NCBI GenBank assembly: GCA_902531455.1
Contig: CACAEM010000017.1
Location: 1 to 10,802, forward strand
Length of the DNA stretch: 10,802 bases
Direction: 5' to 3'
Source of the DNA: an uncultured Pelagibacteraceae bacterium
GTDB lineage: Bacteria; Pseudomonadota; Alphaproteobacteria; Pelagibacterales; Pelagibacteraceae
Shown here: piece by piece, positions 1 to 6,322 of the stretch
Numbering within the stretch: the first letter of the stretch is position 1
Layout of the letters: each line of letters begins with the position of its first letter
The notes under the pieces: generated by a model
Databases searched by the model: none
What the model saw: the letters and a program-made list of their open reading frames with translations, nothing else
What the model was told of the DNA's origin: nothing
Made by a program: the position numbers and the translations under genes

Positions 1-1
1 A

Positions 2-283
2 TTTAAGTTTGAAAAAAATGACCCTACCCTCTTTTTCTTGCAAAGATTAAGAGACGAGTCTCATAGATTTGCAATAAGTGCACACAGAGCAAAGAGAAAA
101 AAAGGTATTAGCAAGTCTTTACTTGATCAAATTGATGGAATTGGATCTATTAGAAAAAGAGCACTTTTAAATCATTTTGGCTCAGCCAGAGCAGTTGAAT
201 CTGCAAGCTTAGATGAGATAAAAACAGTCGAAGGAGTTGAGGAAAAAGTAGCGAAAAAGATATATAATTACTTCCACGAGTAA
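2..283 (+). CDS. uvrC: UvrABC excinuclease subunit C, C-terminal end (partial, 5' end outside window)
   Basis: Only the last 93 codons are present; the frame is open to the left edge of the window, so this is a 5'-truncated fragment caused by the window and not a broken gene. UvrC makes the two incisions flanking a DNA lesion during nucleotide excision repair. The visible part begins at the end of the RNase H-like endonuclease domain: the RDESHRFAI segment (residues 17-25 of the fragment) is a UvrC hallmark, and its His probably belongs to the catalytic site of the 3'... or 5'-incising nuclease centre as known for the family. It is followed by a linker ([16 protein letters not shown]) and a tandem helix-hairpin-helix DNA-binding domain, with the first hairpin around [18 protein letters not shown] and the second around [12 protein letters not shown]. 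The protein ends at the usual place after the second hairpin. pgsA follows after 3 nt, a uvrC-pgsA order common in Proteobacteria, so the two are probably cotranscribed. Confidence 0.95.
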   Translation, partial: FKFEKNDPTLFFLQRLRDESHRFAISAHRAKRKKGISKSLLDQIDGIGSIRKRALLNHFGSARAVESASLDEIKTVEGVEEKVAKKIYNYFHE

Positions 284-286
284 TAT

Positions 287-865
287 ATGAAAATTCCAAA
301 TTATCTAACTATTGGTAGAATTATAATTGTTCCTATATTTGTTTTCGCGTTTTATTTGCCAGGGTTTTATGGAGATGTAATTCCTTTTGCACTGTTTGTA
401 ATTGCTTCATTTACTGACTTCTTAGATGGATTATTAGCAAGAATGTTTAAGGAGGAATCCAAACTTGGTGAATTATTAGACCCAATTGCTGATAAAATTA
501 TAGTAGCTACTGCACTAATATTACTTGTTATGGATGGCACTATTAAAAACTATGAAGTTATTGCTGCAATAATAATACTTACTAGAGAGGTATTAATTTC
601 TGGTTTAAGAGAATTTTTAGCAAAAGGTAGTGTTAAACTTCCAGTTTCAAGTCTAGCAAAAGTAAAAACATTTCTTCAAATGTTTTGTATTTCTGTTTTG
701 CTCACTGGAGAAACTGGAAATAAAATTATAAATTTCCAAGACTATAATGCTCAAACAATTGGAATAATTTTATTATGGCTGTCTGCTTTTCTTACTTTAT
801 ATACTGGGTATGAATATTTAAGGAAAGGTATAGACCATGCGATATCCGAAGATAATAAAGATTAA
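287..865 (+). CDS. pgsA: CDP-diacylglycerol--glycerol-3-phosphate 3-phosphatidyltransferase
   Basis: This inner-membrane enzyme makes phosphatidylglycerol phosphate from CDP-diacylglycerol and glycerol-3-phosphate, the committed step to phosphatidylglycerol and cardiolipin. The 192-residue length is normal for the family. The CDP-alcohol phosphotransferase signature is complete: D47-G48, A51-R52, G61, D65 and D69, with the expected spacing DGxxAR-x8-GxxxDxxxD; the aspartates bind the metal and CDP group in this family. Several hydrophobic segments (about residues 9-24, 31-45, 71-83, 88-100, 130-142 and 155-172) fit a multi-pass membrane protein. The N-terminal MKIPNYLTIGRI is typical of PgsA and supports the ATG start, which lies 3 nt after the uvrC stop. 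The stop codon shares the tetranucleotide TTAA with the stop of the convergent ilvE. Its product PG is the donor used by Lgt, encoded further along the window. Confidence 0.96.
   Translation: MKIPNYLTIGRIIIVPIFVFAFYLPGFYGDVIPFALFVIASFTDFLDGLLARMFKEESKLGELLDPIADKIIVATALILLVMDGTIKNYEVIAAIIILTREVLISGLREFLAKGSVKLPVSSLAKVKTFLQMFCISVLLTGETGNKIINFQDYNAQTIGIILLWLSAFLTLYTGYEYLRKGIDHAISEDNKD
862..865. other. Shared TTAA: overlapping stop codons of convergent pgsA and ilvE
   Basis: The bases TTAA serve both genes. Positions 863-865 read TAA for pgsA on the + strand, and the complement of 862-864 reads TAA for ilvE on the - strand. There is no intergenic space and no hairpin terminator between the two operons, so transcripts from the two sides must overlap at their 3' ends or be ended by another mechanism. 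Confidence 0.95.
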
Positions 866-1743
866 GCAGCCCTTTTTTTTCTTACTAATTTGCCATAGCT
901 TGCTGATAAATCTAAAATAAGATCACAAACTTTATATTTATTTTCAGCAATTTGAGAAATTGGTGTTATCTCAGCAGCTGTCCCCGTTAAAAAGCATCCT
1001 TCAAAATTATTTAATTCATCTGGTTTAATTTTCCTTTCATGAACTTTTATATTTTTTGATTTTGCTAATTCAATAACAGTTTGCCTTGTGATACCATTTA
1101 AGAATGAATCTGGAATAGGAGTATGAAGTTCACCATTTTTATCTTTAAAAAATATGTTTGCACTCGTTGATTCCGCAACATTATCTTCGTGATCTAACAT
1201 TAATGACTCGCTATATCCTTGTCTTTCAGCCTCATGTTTGGAAAGTGTACAAATCATGTACAATCCTGCAGCTTTGCTATCCCATGGTATAGTATTTGGA
1301 GCTGGTCTTCTCCAATTAGAAATATTCAATTTAATACCTTCAATTTTCAACTTAGGATCGAAATAGTCACCCCACTCCCAAGTAGCTACAGCTACATTTA
1401 TTTTTGTTTTTTGAGCAGATACACCCATCATTTCACTACCTCTCCAAGCAAAAGGTCTTAGATAACCATTCTGTACATTTTGAATTTTTATTATTAGATT
1501 ACAAGCTTTATTAATTTCTTCTTTCGAGAAGGGAATTTTAATATCCATTCTTTTCGCTGAATGATACAATCTATCTGTATGTTCTTGTAACTTAAAAATT
1601 TCACCATCATATACCCTTACTCCCTCAAATACTAAACTTGCGTAATGAAGTCCATGACTTATGACATGAAGTTTTGCATCCTGCCATTCAACAAGATCAC
1701 CATTGTACCAGATTTTTCCGTCTCTTTTATCGTATGGTATCAT
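862..1743 (-). CDS. ilvE: Branched-chain amino acid aminotransferase (PLP class IV)
   Basis: It transaminates leucine, isoleucine and valine with 2-oxoglutarate in the cytoplasm, the last step of branched-chain amino acid synthesis. The 293-residue protein aligns by eye along its whole length with class IV (fold type IV) aminotransferases. The N-terminal part has LHVISHGLHYASLVFEGVRVY (about 25-45). The PLP Schiff-base lysine is K157 in IPWDSKAAGLY. The stretch GYSESLMLDHEDNVAESTSANIF (176-198) carries the cofactor-binding glutamate E191, GITRQTVIELA follows at 217-227, and GTAAEITPISQI (254-265) is the C-terminal cofactor/substrate signature. D-amino acid aminotransferase and ADC lyase are related, but the length and the EGVRVY and RGSEMMG segments favour IlvE. 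The ATG start is supported by the typical MIPYDKRDGKIWYNGDLV beginning and by a promoter just upstream. The gene is transcribed away from the marR-like gene and converges on pgsA. Confidence 0.95.
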   Translation of the reverse strand: MIPYDKRDGKIWYNGDLVEWQDAKLHVISHGLHYASLVFEGVRVYDGEIFKLQEHTDRLYHSAKRMDIKIPFSKEEINKACNLIIKIQNVQNGYLRPFAWRGSEMMGVSAQKTKINVAVATWEWGDYFDPKLKIEGIKLNISNWRRPAPNTIPWDSKAAGLYMICTLSKHEAERQGYSESLMLDHEDNVAESTSANIFFKDKNGELHTPIPDSFLNGITRQTVIELAKSKNIKVHERKIKPDELNNFEGCFLTGTAAEITPISQIAENKYKVCDLILDLSASYGKLVRKKRAA

Positions 1744-1754
1744 TTGATTTATTT

Positions 1755-1783
1755 TTCAAAAAAAATATCTTTGTATATATAAT
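1755..1783 (+). promoter_or_regulatory. Candidate sigma70-type promoter of the marR-ompR-envZ operon
   Basis: A perfect -10 hexamer TATAAT at 1778-1783 is preceded with 17-nt spacing by TTCAAA at 1755-1760, which matches 4 of 6 positions of the -35 consensus. The start point would be near 1790, giving a leader of about 15 nt with no Shine-Dalgarno site before the ATG at 1805. The whole element is interleaved with the ilvE promoter on the other strand, so RNA polymerase cannot easily occupy both at once. In such AT-rich DNA chance TATAAT matches are common, which limits confidence. Confidence 0.5.
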
Positions 1784-1790
1784 ATGTCAA
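1762..1790 (-). promoter_or_regulatory. Candidate sigma70-type promoter of ilvE
   Basis: On the - strand a perfect -35 hexamer TTGACA (complement of 1785-1790) is followed after 17 nt by TATTTT (complement of 1762-1767), which matches 4 of 6 positions of the -10 consensus. Transcription would start near 1755, leaving only about 12 nt of A-rich leader before the ilvE ATG and no Shine-Dalgarno site. The -35 box lies immediately beside the -10 box of the divergent promoter. Confidence 0.55.
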
Positions 1791-1804
1791 TATAACTTAC
1801 CATT

Positions 1805-2248
1805 ATGAAAAAACTTTTATATCTAAAAGATCATCAATTAAAAGAATATATCGAAAAAATATTCAATGGATATAGGGAAACTGTCGCTGATGCTAAAAAG
1901 GTTTTAGACAAACATTCCTTGGGCACTGCTCACAATAAAGTAATTCATCTTATATCTTTGTATGAAGGCATAACTATCTCAAGCTTATTAAGAAAGCTTA
2001 AGGTTACGAAACAAAGTTTAAATAGGGTTCTTAATGATTTGGTAGAGATTAGGGCTATAGAATTTAAAAGAGACGAAATAGATACAAGAGTTAAACATGT
2101 ATACTTAACAGAACAAGGGAGAAAAATATTTGATGAAATTTTTTCTGCTCAAAAAAAAAGAATTTATGATGCATTTTTAAGTTCTGAGTCTAACGATGTT
2201 ATAAGTTTTGATAAAGTACTTAAAAAAATTATTAATGAAAAACTTTAA
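1805..2248 (+). CDS. MarR-family transcriptional regulator, PetP-like
   Basis: A 147-residue winged helix-turn-helix DNA-binding protein, first gene of a three-gene signalling operon. The central part shows the MarR fold: helix-turn-helix around ITISSLLRKLKVTKQSLNRVLNDLVEI (56-82), with the likely recognition helix at 68-82, then the wing RDEIDTRVKHVYLTEQGRK (89-107) with the hallmark D-x-R pair and LTEQG. Flanking N- and C-terminal helices (about 10-35 and 108-145) would form the dimer interface. I see no cysteine in the protein, so thiol-based redox sensing as in OhrR is unlikely. A MarR gene directly upstream of an OmpR-type regulator recalls petP-petR of Rhodobacter capsulatus, beside the cytochrome bc1 genes, and this protein has the LGxAHxxV and TKQSLNRVLxDL elements that I associate with that alphaproteobacterial group. 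Its targets and ligand are not visible; autoregulation of the divergent promoter region is a reasonable guess only. Confidence 0.88.
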   Translation: MKKLLYLKDHQLKEYIEKIFNGYRETVADAKKVLDKHSLGTAHNKVIHLISLYEGITISSLLRKLKVTKQSLNRVLNDLVEIRAIEFKRDEIDTRVKHVYLTEQGRKIFDEIFSAQKKRIYDAFLSSESNDVISFDKVLKKIINEKL

Positions 2249-2912
2249 AGCGCATATATTAATTGTAGATGATGATGATAGAATTAGAGATTTAGTTAGA
2301 GAGTATTTAAATCAAAATAATTATCTGGTTTCAACTGCTAAAGACTCAAATGACGCTTTTGAAAAGACTAAAATTGTTAAATTTGACTTAATAGTGCTAG
2401 ATATAATGATGCCAGGAAAAACTGGATTAGAATTTACTCAAGAATATAAAAAAAAAATTAATACACCAATTTTGTTGTTGACTGCAAAAGGAGAGCCTTC
2501 GGAAAGGATTGAAGGATTAGAAGTTGGTGCTGATGATTATTTGACAAAACCATTTGAACCTAAGGAACTAATTTTAAGAATAAACAATATTTTAAATAAA
2601 ACTAAATCATTAGAAATAAAAAGAATAATCGAATTTGGTAATATAAAAATAGATCTTAAGAAATTATTTATTTACAAAAATGAACAAAGACTAAAAATAA
2701 ATAACACTGAAAAAATAATTTTAGAAAAAATGATAAATTCCCCTGGTAAAATATTTAAAAGGGAGGAAATTGCTAGTATAATAGATTTAAATAAAGAGAG
2801 ATCAATCGATGTAATAGTAACAAGATTAAGAAAGAAAATTGAAGAAACTCCTAAAAGTCCAAAATACTTGCAAACCATAAGAGGAGAAGGGTATGTCCTT
2901 TGGATTGAATAG
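2235..2912 (+). CDS. ompR: OmpR-family response regulator (PetR/OmpR-like)
   Basis: This is the DNA-binding output half of a two-component system. I chose the ATG at 2235 (225 residues). An in-frame TTG at 2208 would add MIKYLKKLL, which is not part of the receiver fold. The chosen start overlaps the marR-like gene by 14 nt, suggesting coupled translation. The receiver domain (about 5-120) has all expected residues: acidic pair D12-D13, phosphoacceptor D56 in DLIVLDIMMPG, T83 in LLLTAKG and K105 in DYLTKPFEP. A short linker leads to an OmpR/PhoB winged helix (about 135-225) with RSIDVIVTRLRKKIEETP and the terminal wing YLQTIRGEGYVLWIE. The cognate kinase gene follows with a 20-nt overlap. Orthology is to the OmpR/PetR branch; which promoters it controls cannot be read from this window. 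Confidence 0.93.
   Translation: MKNFKAHILIVDDDDRIRDLVREYLNQNNYLVSTAKDSNDAFEKTKIVKFDLIVLDIMMPGKTGLEFTQEYKKKINTPILLLTAKGEPSERIEGLEVGADDYLTKPFEPKELILRINNILNKTKSLEIKRIIEFGNIKIDLKKLFIYKNEQRLKINNTEKIILEKMINSPGKIFKREEIASIIDLNKERSIDVIVTRLRKKIEETPKSPKYLQTIRGEGYVLWIE
2881..2891 (+). promoter_or_regulatory. Ribosome binding site of the histidine kinase gene
   Basis: GAGGAGAAGGG ends one base before the ATG at 2893, and its AGGAG core (2882-2886) lies 6 nt upstream of the start. It sits within the last codons of ompR. It is one of the few purine-rich Shine-Dalgarno sites at a start in this window and fixes the kinase start. It would allow re-initiation by ribosomes finishing ompR. Confidence 0.7.
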
Positions 2913-4209
2913 AATTTTTAAGAACATCTTGCCTAAAAGACTATTTTATAGAGGATTACTAATTGTTGCTGTCCCTATATTAATTTTACAAATTACAATC
3001 TCTTTAGTTTTTTTTGATAGTTTATGGATTAAAACTAATAAAGGTTTAACAAAAGCGCTGGTGAGTGAAATAGTTACTATTATTGACATTTATGACAATG
3101 AAAATGAATATAATAAAAAAATAGTTACCGACCTTTACAATAAAAATTTTAGCTTTTCCGTAAGGTTTTTAGAAAATGAAAAATTACCGGATATAAAAGT
3201 TGAAAGATGGTTTAGTCCAATGGATAGAACATTAAGGAGAGAATTAAAACCTAAAATTGGCCAACATTGGTTTAATACTATTTCATATAAAGAAGTTGTT
3301 GATTTAAGAATTAAATTTAGAGATGGAGTTTTGCAAATTTTTTTTCCAAAAGAAAGAATACAAGCATCCTCTATTAGAATATTTGCTTTTTGGATAACCG
3401 TTCCTGCAATTTTGATGATAGCGGTGGCTATGATTTTCTTAAAAAATCAAACAAGACCTATAACTAAATTAGCTCAAGCATCAGAGAGGTTTGGTAGAGG
3501 TGAAGATGTTGAGGAATTTAGGCCATCAGGAGCTTTGGAAATAAGAAAAGCAGGTCTGGAATTTGAAAAGATGAGAAAAAGAATTCTAAGACATTTAAAT
3601 CAAAGATCTGAGATGCTATCTGGAATAAGTCATGATTTGAGAACACCTCTTACAAGAATTAAACTACAACTTGCTGTTATTAAGGACAAAAATCTTTCAG
3701 AAAAAATATCAAAGGATGTTGATGAAATGGAAAAAATGCTAAATGAATACCTTCAGTTTGCAAGTATAGGTGCTAAAGATAAAACCGAAACTTTTAATAT
3801 CTCAGAACTTTTGGATGAAATTATTCTTAAGTATGATAATGAAAATATTCTGAAAAAAATAAAGCAAAACACATATTTCAATGGAAGAAGAAATTTAATC
3901 ACGAGGTGTATCAATAATTTAATAGATAATTCAATTAAGTATGCAGAAAAAATATCAGTAAATTTAGAAAAAAAAAGTTCAACTATTCTCATATCAATTG
4001 ATGACGACGGCCCTGGAATAAAAAAATCAGAATTTCAAAATATTACCAAACCATTCTATAAAATTGATAAAAGTAGATCTGAGTCAAAATCAAGTGTTGG
4101 TTTAGGATTATCTATATCATCTGATATTATAAAGTCTCATGGTGGAGATATTAACTTTAATAAGTCAAAATTAGGAGGTTTGAAAGTAACTATTTCTTTA
4201 CCTTACTAG
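2893..4209 (+). CDS. envZ: EnvZ-type sensor histidine kinase
   Basis: An inner-membrane kinase/phosphatase that probably phosphorylates the response regulator encoded just upstream. The 438-residue protein shows, in order: a short cytoplasmic start; TM1 at about 19-41; a periplasmic sensor region of about 120 residues (42-161) without cysteines or a family I recognise; TM2 at about 162-183; a HAMP linker at about 184-236; a HisKA dimerisation domain with the H-box GISHDLRTPLTRIKLQL and phosphoacceptor H247; and a HATPase_c domain with N-box NNLIDNSIKYA (N346), G1 box DDDGPGI (370-376) and G2 box GLGLSI (403-408). The H-box sequence is the EnvZ type. The ATG at 2893 follows a good Shine-Dalgarno run (GAGGAGAAGGG, 2881-2891), unusual for this region, located inside the ompR coding end. 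The 3' end overlaps the convergent ubiK-like gene by 20 nt. Confidence 0.93.
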   Translation: MSFGLNRIFKNILPKRLFYRGLLIVAVPILILQITISLVFFDSLWIKTNKGLTKALVSEIVTIIDIYDNENEYNKKIVTDLYNKNFSFSVRFLENEKLPDIKVERWFSPMDRTLRRELKPKIGQHWFNTISYKEVVDLRIKFRDGVLQIFFPKERIQASSIRIFAFWITVPAILMIAVAMIFLKNQTRPITKLAQASERFGRGEDVEEFRPSGALEIRKAGLEFEKMRKRILRHLNQRSEMLSGISHDLRTPLTRIKLQLAVIKDKNLSEKISKDVDEMEKMLNEYLQFASIGAKDKTETFNISELLDEIILKYDNENILKKIKQNTYFNGRRNLITRCINNLIDNSIKYAEKISVNLEKKSSTILISIDDDGPGIKKSEFQNITKPFYKIDKSRSESKSSVGLGLSISSDIIKSHGGDINFNKSKLGGLKVTISLPY

Positions 4210-4432
4210 TTTTTTTTCTTTTCTTTTTTTCTTCTAGTTTTTTTTCAAGATTGCTAATTCTCTTATTCAAAATATCTACTTCTTCTTTACTTGCTAGTTT
4301 CATTTTAAATACAATTTCATCTCGCTTTGATTTTAGTATTGAAATTACTTCATCAGATACATCTTTGTAATTAATCAGACCTTGTTCAATTAGTTTTGCA
4401 AATTTATCGAATACGAATCTTGATTTTGACAT
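4190..4432 (-). CDS. ubiK: UbiK/BMFP (YqiC-like) family small protein, putative ubiquinone biosynthesis accessory factor
   Basis: An 80-residue, strongly charged protein. The N-terminal FDKFAKLIEQGL (8-19), the middle helix with SKRDEIVFKMKLASKEEVDIL (35-55), and a short coiled coil at about 48-70 match the accessory factor UbiK/BMFP family. That family is usually 80-95 residues and carries a similar L-x-S/T-R/K-E-E-F/V-D-x-L segment. UbiK in gammaproteobacteria assists aerobic ubiquinone synthesis with UbiJ and associates with membrane lipid; other YqiC-like proteins were described as membrane fusogenic. Its position divergent from lgt, with a NDUFAF7-like gene and pgeF beyond, is a familiar alphaproteobacterial neighbourhood and supports the call. 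The last dozen residues are nearly all Lys/Arg (KKKRKKTSKVKK), encoded by the poly-T tracts seen on the + strand; this tail may contact membrane or RNA. It overlaps the end of the kinase gene by 20 nt. The family is fairly sure; the role in this organism is inferred. Confidence 0.75.
   Translation of the reverse strand: MSKSRFVFDKFAKLIEQGLINYKDVSDEVISILKSKRDEIVFKMKLASKEEVDILNKRISNLEKKLEEKKKRKKTSKVKK
4206..4246. repeat. Short direct repeat CTAG-T8-C, two copies
   Basis: The 13-mer CTAGTTTTTTTTC occurs perfectly at 4206-4218 and again at 4234-4246, with a T/C-rich spacer. The copies are 28 nt apart, so they fall in different reading frames of the ubiK-like gene. The first copy contains the kinase stop codon. 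No pairing hairpin is visible. The T tracts simply encode lysines on the - strand, but they also resemble the U-tract of a terminator for the + strand operon. Confidence 0.6.
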
Positions 4433-4441
4433 AATAATTAT

Positions 4442-4471
4442 TTACTAAAAATATATTTAATAATTTATAAT
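4442..4471 (+). promoter_or_regulatory. Candidate promoter of lgt
   Basis: In the 50-nt gap between the divergent ubiK-like gene and lgt, a perfect TATAAT lies at 4466-4471. The best upstream partner is the poor TTACTA at 4442-4447 with an 18-nt spacer (3 of 6 matches to the -35 consensus). Transcription would begin around 4478, leaving an almost leaderless mRNA before the ATG at 4483. The gap is almost pure A/T, so this could be chance. The ubiK-like gene must also have its promoter here, but I cannot place it. Confidence 0.35.
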
Positions 4472-4482
4472 AAATTTTACAA

Positions 4483-5268
4483 ATGTTTACTAATAATTTT
4501 GACCCAGTAGCTTTTGAAATATTCTCTTTAAGCGTCAGGTGGTATTCACTAGCATACATTTTTGGGATTATTTTTGGCTGGCTATATTGTAAAAAAATTC
4601 TAATTAAAGATGATATAATTCGAAAATTACTTGAAGATTATATTTCGTATTTAATAATAGGTATTATCATTGGAGGAAGGCTGGGATATGTAATTTTTTA
4701 TAATTTTTCCTATTTTCTGAATAATCCAATTGAAATTTTTATGATATGGAACGGAGGTATGTCGTTTCATGGAGGGTTAATTGGTATAATTATAGCTAGT
4801 TATTTATTTTCAAAAAAGAATAAGAAAGATGTTTTTATTTTTTTAGATTTAGTATCTATTTCAGCACCAATAGGTATTTTATTTGGAAGGATTTCAAATT
4901 TTATAAATGGAGAATTAGTTGGAAAAGTTACAAATTCTGATTGGGGAGTTTTTTTTCCAAACTACGATGATAAATTAAGACATCCTTCTCAATTATATGA
5001 AGCATTTTTAGAAGGTATCATTTTATTTATTTTGATGAATTTAATTTTTTTTAATAAAAATTATAAAATTGGAAACTGCTCATTCATGTTTTTAATACTT
5101 TATGGAAGTTTTAGAATTACCTCTGAAATTTTTAGAGAGCCAGATATACAAATTGGATATTTATTTGGACATGTTAGTATGGGAATACTTTTAAGTGCCA
5201 TAATGATTTTAATTGGGTTTATAATTTATTTTAAAAGAAATGATGAAACCAAATCTCAAAAAATTTAA
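4483..5268 (+). CDS. lgt: Prolipoprotein diacylglyceryl transferase
   Basis: This inner-membrane enzyme moves the diacylglyceryl group from phosphatidylglycerol to the lipobox cysteine of prolipoproteins, the first step of lipoprotein maturation. The sequence has the N-terminal RWYSLAYIFGI (19-29), GGRLGYVIFYN (64-74), the HGG motif in FHGGLIG (95-101) with H96, the Lgt signature GRISNFINGELVGKVT (135-150) with R136, N139 and G143, RHPSQLYEA (166-174), and a late arginine in YGSFRITSEIFREPD (207-221). About seven hydrophobic segments are visible. At 261 residues it is somewhat shorter than the E. coli protein (about 290), as expected in a compact genome, and no motif is missing. It heads a + strand run and overlaps the next gene by 29 nt. 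The substrate lipid comes from the PgsA pathway encoded earlier in the window. Confidence 0.96.
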   Translation: MFTNNFDPVAFEIFSLSVRWYSLAYIFGIIFGWLYCKKILIKDDIIRKLLEDYISYLIIGIIIGGRLGYVIFYNFSYFLNNPIEIFMIWNGGMSFHGGLIGIIIASYLFSKKNKKDVFIFLDLVSISAPIGILFGRISNFINGELVGKVTNSDWGVFFPNYDDKLRHPSQLYEAFLEGIILFILMNLIFFNKNYKIGNCSFMFLILYGSFRITSEIFREPDIQIGYLFGHVSMGILLSAIMILIGFIIYFKRNDETKSQKI

Positions 5269-6322
5269 AATTACATCAAGAAAACCTATACCTGTTGATG
5301 ATTTTATTGAAAAAATTCTATACGAACCTGAGATAGGTTATTATTCTAGTAAAGATCCATTTGGCAAAAATGGAGATTTTATAACATCCCCCACTATTTC
5401 AAATCTATTCTCAGAGATTATAGGCATATGGCTGATTTCTACCTGGGAAAAAATGGGTAAACCTAAAGTATTTAATTTTGTAGAACTTGGACCAGGAAAT
5501 GGAAGTTTAACTAAAGTTATAATTAGTAGCTTAAAAAATTTTCCAGAATTAAATAAAGCTATAAAAATTTACTTATATGAGAAAAGTTTATTTTTAAAAA
5601 AATTACAAAAGCAAAATATAGATAATAAAAAAATTAAATGGATCAAAAACTTTAACTCAATAAAAAATGGACCAGTTATTTTTTTTGGTAACGAATTTTT
5701 TGATGCAATACCAATTAAACAGTTTTCGAATATAAATAATGAGTTATTTGAAAAATATTATTCAGTAAAAAATAATATTGAAATTATTGAAAAGTTTATA
5801 AAAAGTAATAAAAAAGATGTTGCACAAATTATGACTTTTGGGACATTAAAAAAACTTAAATTTATTGAATTTCCTAAAAAGGGATTATTAGAGTTAAATC
5901 CAATAATAAAGAAAATTAATAAACTTTCTGGTGGTATTTTACTTATAGATTATGGTTATTTGAATAGTAATAACTCAAATACCATTCAAGCAGTGATGGG
6001 TAATAAAAAAATTTCAGCTGAGACAATGTTAAAAAATCTTGGTAAAGCAGATATAACTTCACTAGTAAATTTTAATTTATTAAAAGAGTATTTTCTTAAA
6101 AATAATCTTAAAGTAAAAAAAGTAGTCACTCAAAGGTTTTTTCTAGAAAGAATGGGTATAATTGAAAGAGCACAGATTTTACAGAAAAAAAGGACTAATA
6201 AAGAGCAGAAATATATGAAAGAAACTTTGTCTCGGCTACTAGAAGAAAAACAAATGGGTAGCCTCTTTAAGGTAATTTTTGGATACAAAAATAAAAATAA
6301 TAATTTTTTTGGTTTTGAATAA
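5240..6322 (+). CDS. SAM-dependent methyltransferase of the NDUFAF7/MidA family (COG1565)
   Basis: The 360-residue protein carries the family landmarks: YEPEIGYYSSKDPFGKNGDFITSPTIS (28-54), the SAM-binding motif I FVELGPGNGSL (80-90), an acidic strand end at E114 in YLYEKS, NEFFDAIPIKQF (151-162), and LLIDYGY later on. The mitochondrial homologue NDUFAF7 dimethylates an arginine of the complex I subunit NDUFS2 during assembly; the same role in alphaproteobacteria is plausible, NuoD being the counterpart, but it is inference here. Two tandem ATG codons occur at 5240 and 5243, either of which could start translation. Both lie inside the end of lgt, and no later Met would keep the conserved N-terminus, so the overlap is real. 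No Shine-Dalgarno is seen, so coupling to lgt is likely. The stop overlaps the next start in TAATG. Confidence 0.88.
   Translation: MMKPNLKKFKITSRKPIPVDDFIEKILYEPEIGYYSSKDPFGKNGDFITSPTISNLFSEIIGIWLISTWEKMGKPKVFNFVELGPGNGSLTKVIISSLKNFPELNKAIKIYLYEKSLFLKKLQKQNIDNKKIKWIKNFNSIKNGPVIFFGNEFFDAIPIKQFSNINNELFEKYYSVKNNIEIIEKFIKSNKKDVAQIMTFGTLKKLKFIEFPKKGLLELNPIIKKINKLSGGILLIDYGYLNSNNSNTIQAVMGNKKISAETMLKNLGKADITSLVNFNLLKEYFLKNNLKVKKVVTQRFFLERMGIIERAQILQKKRTNKEQKYMKETLSRLLEEKQMGSLFKVIFGYKNKNNNFFGFE

Noticed and set aside
448..456. Perfect Shine-Dalgarno-like TAAGGAGGA inside pgsA
   Set aside because: No start codon lies at a suitable distance downstream and the bases simply encode Lys-Glu-Glu in the conserved CDP-alcohol phosphotransferase region.
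1219..1461. Open frame of 80 codons on the + strand inside ilvE
   Set aside because: Antisense to a well-conserved aminotransferase, with no recognisable domain and no ribosome binding site.
1771..1800. Possible MarR operator palindrome in the ilvE/marR gap
   Set aside because: Only 3-4 bp arms (TTG...CAA, ATAT...ATAT) pair; no convincing dyad beyond what AT-rich sequence gives by chance.
2672..2878. Hydrophobic 68-codon frame on the - strand within the response regulator gene
   Set aside because: The apparent membrane character comes from reading Lys/Asn-rich AT DNA in reverse; the + strand frame is the conserved OmpR winged helix.
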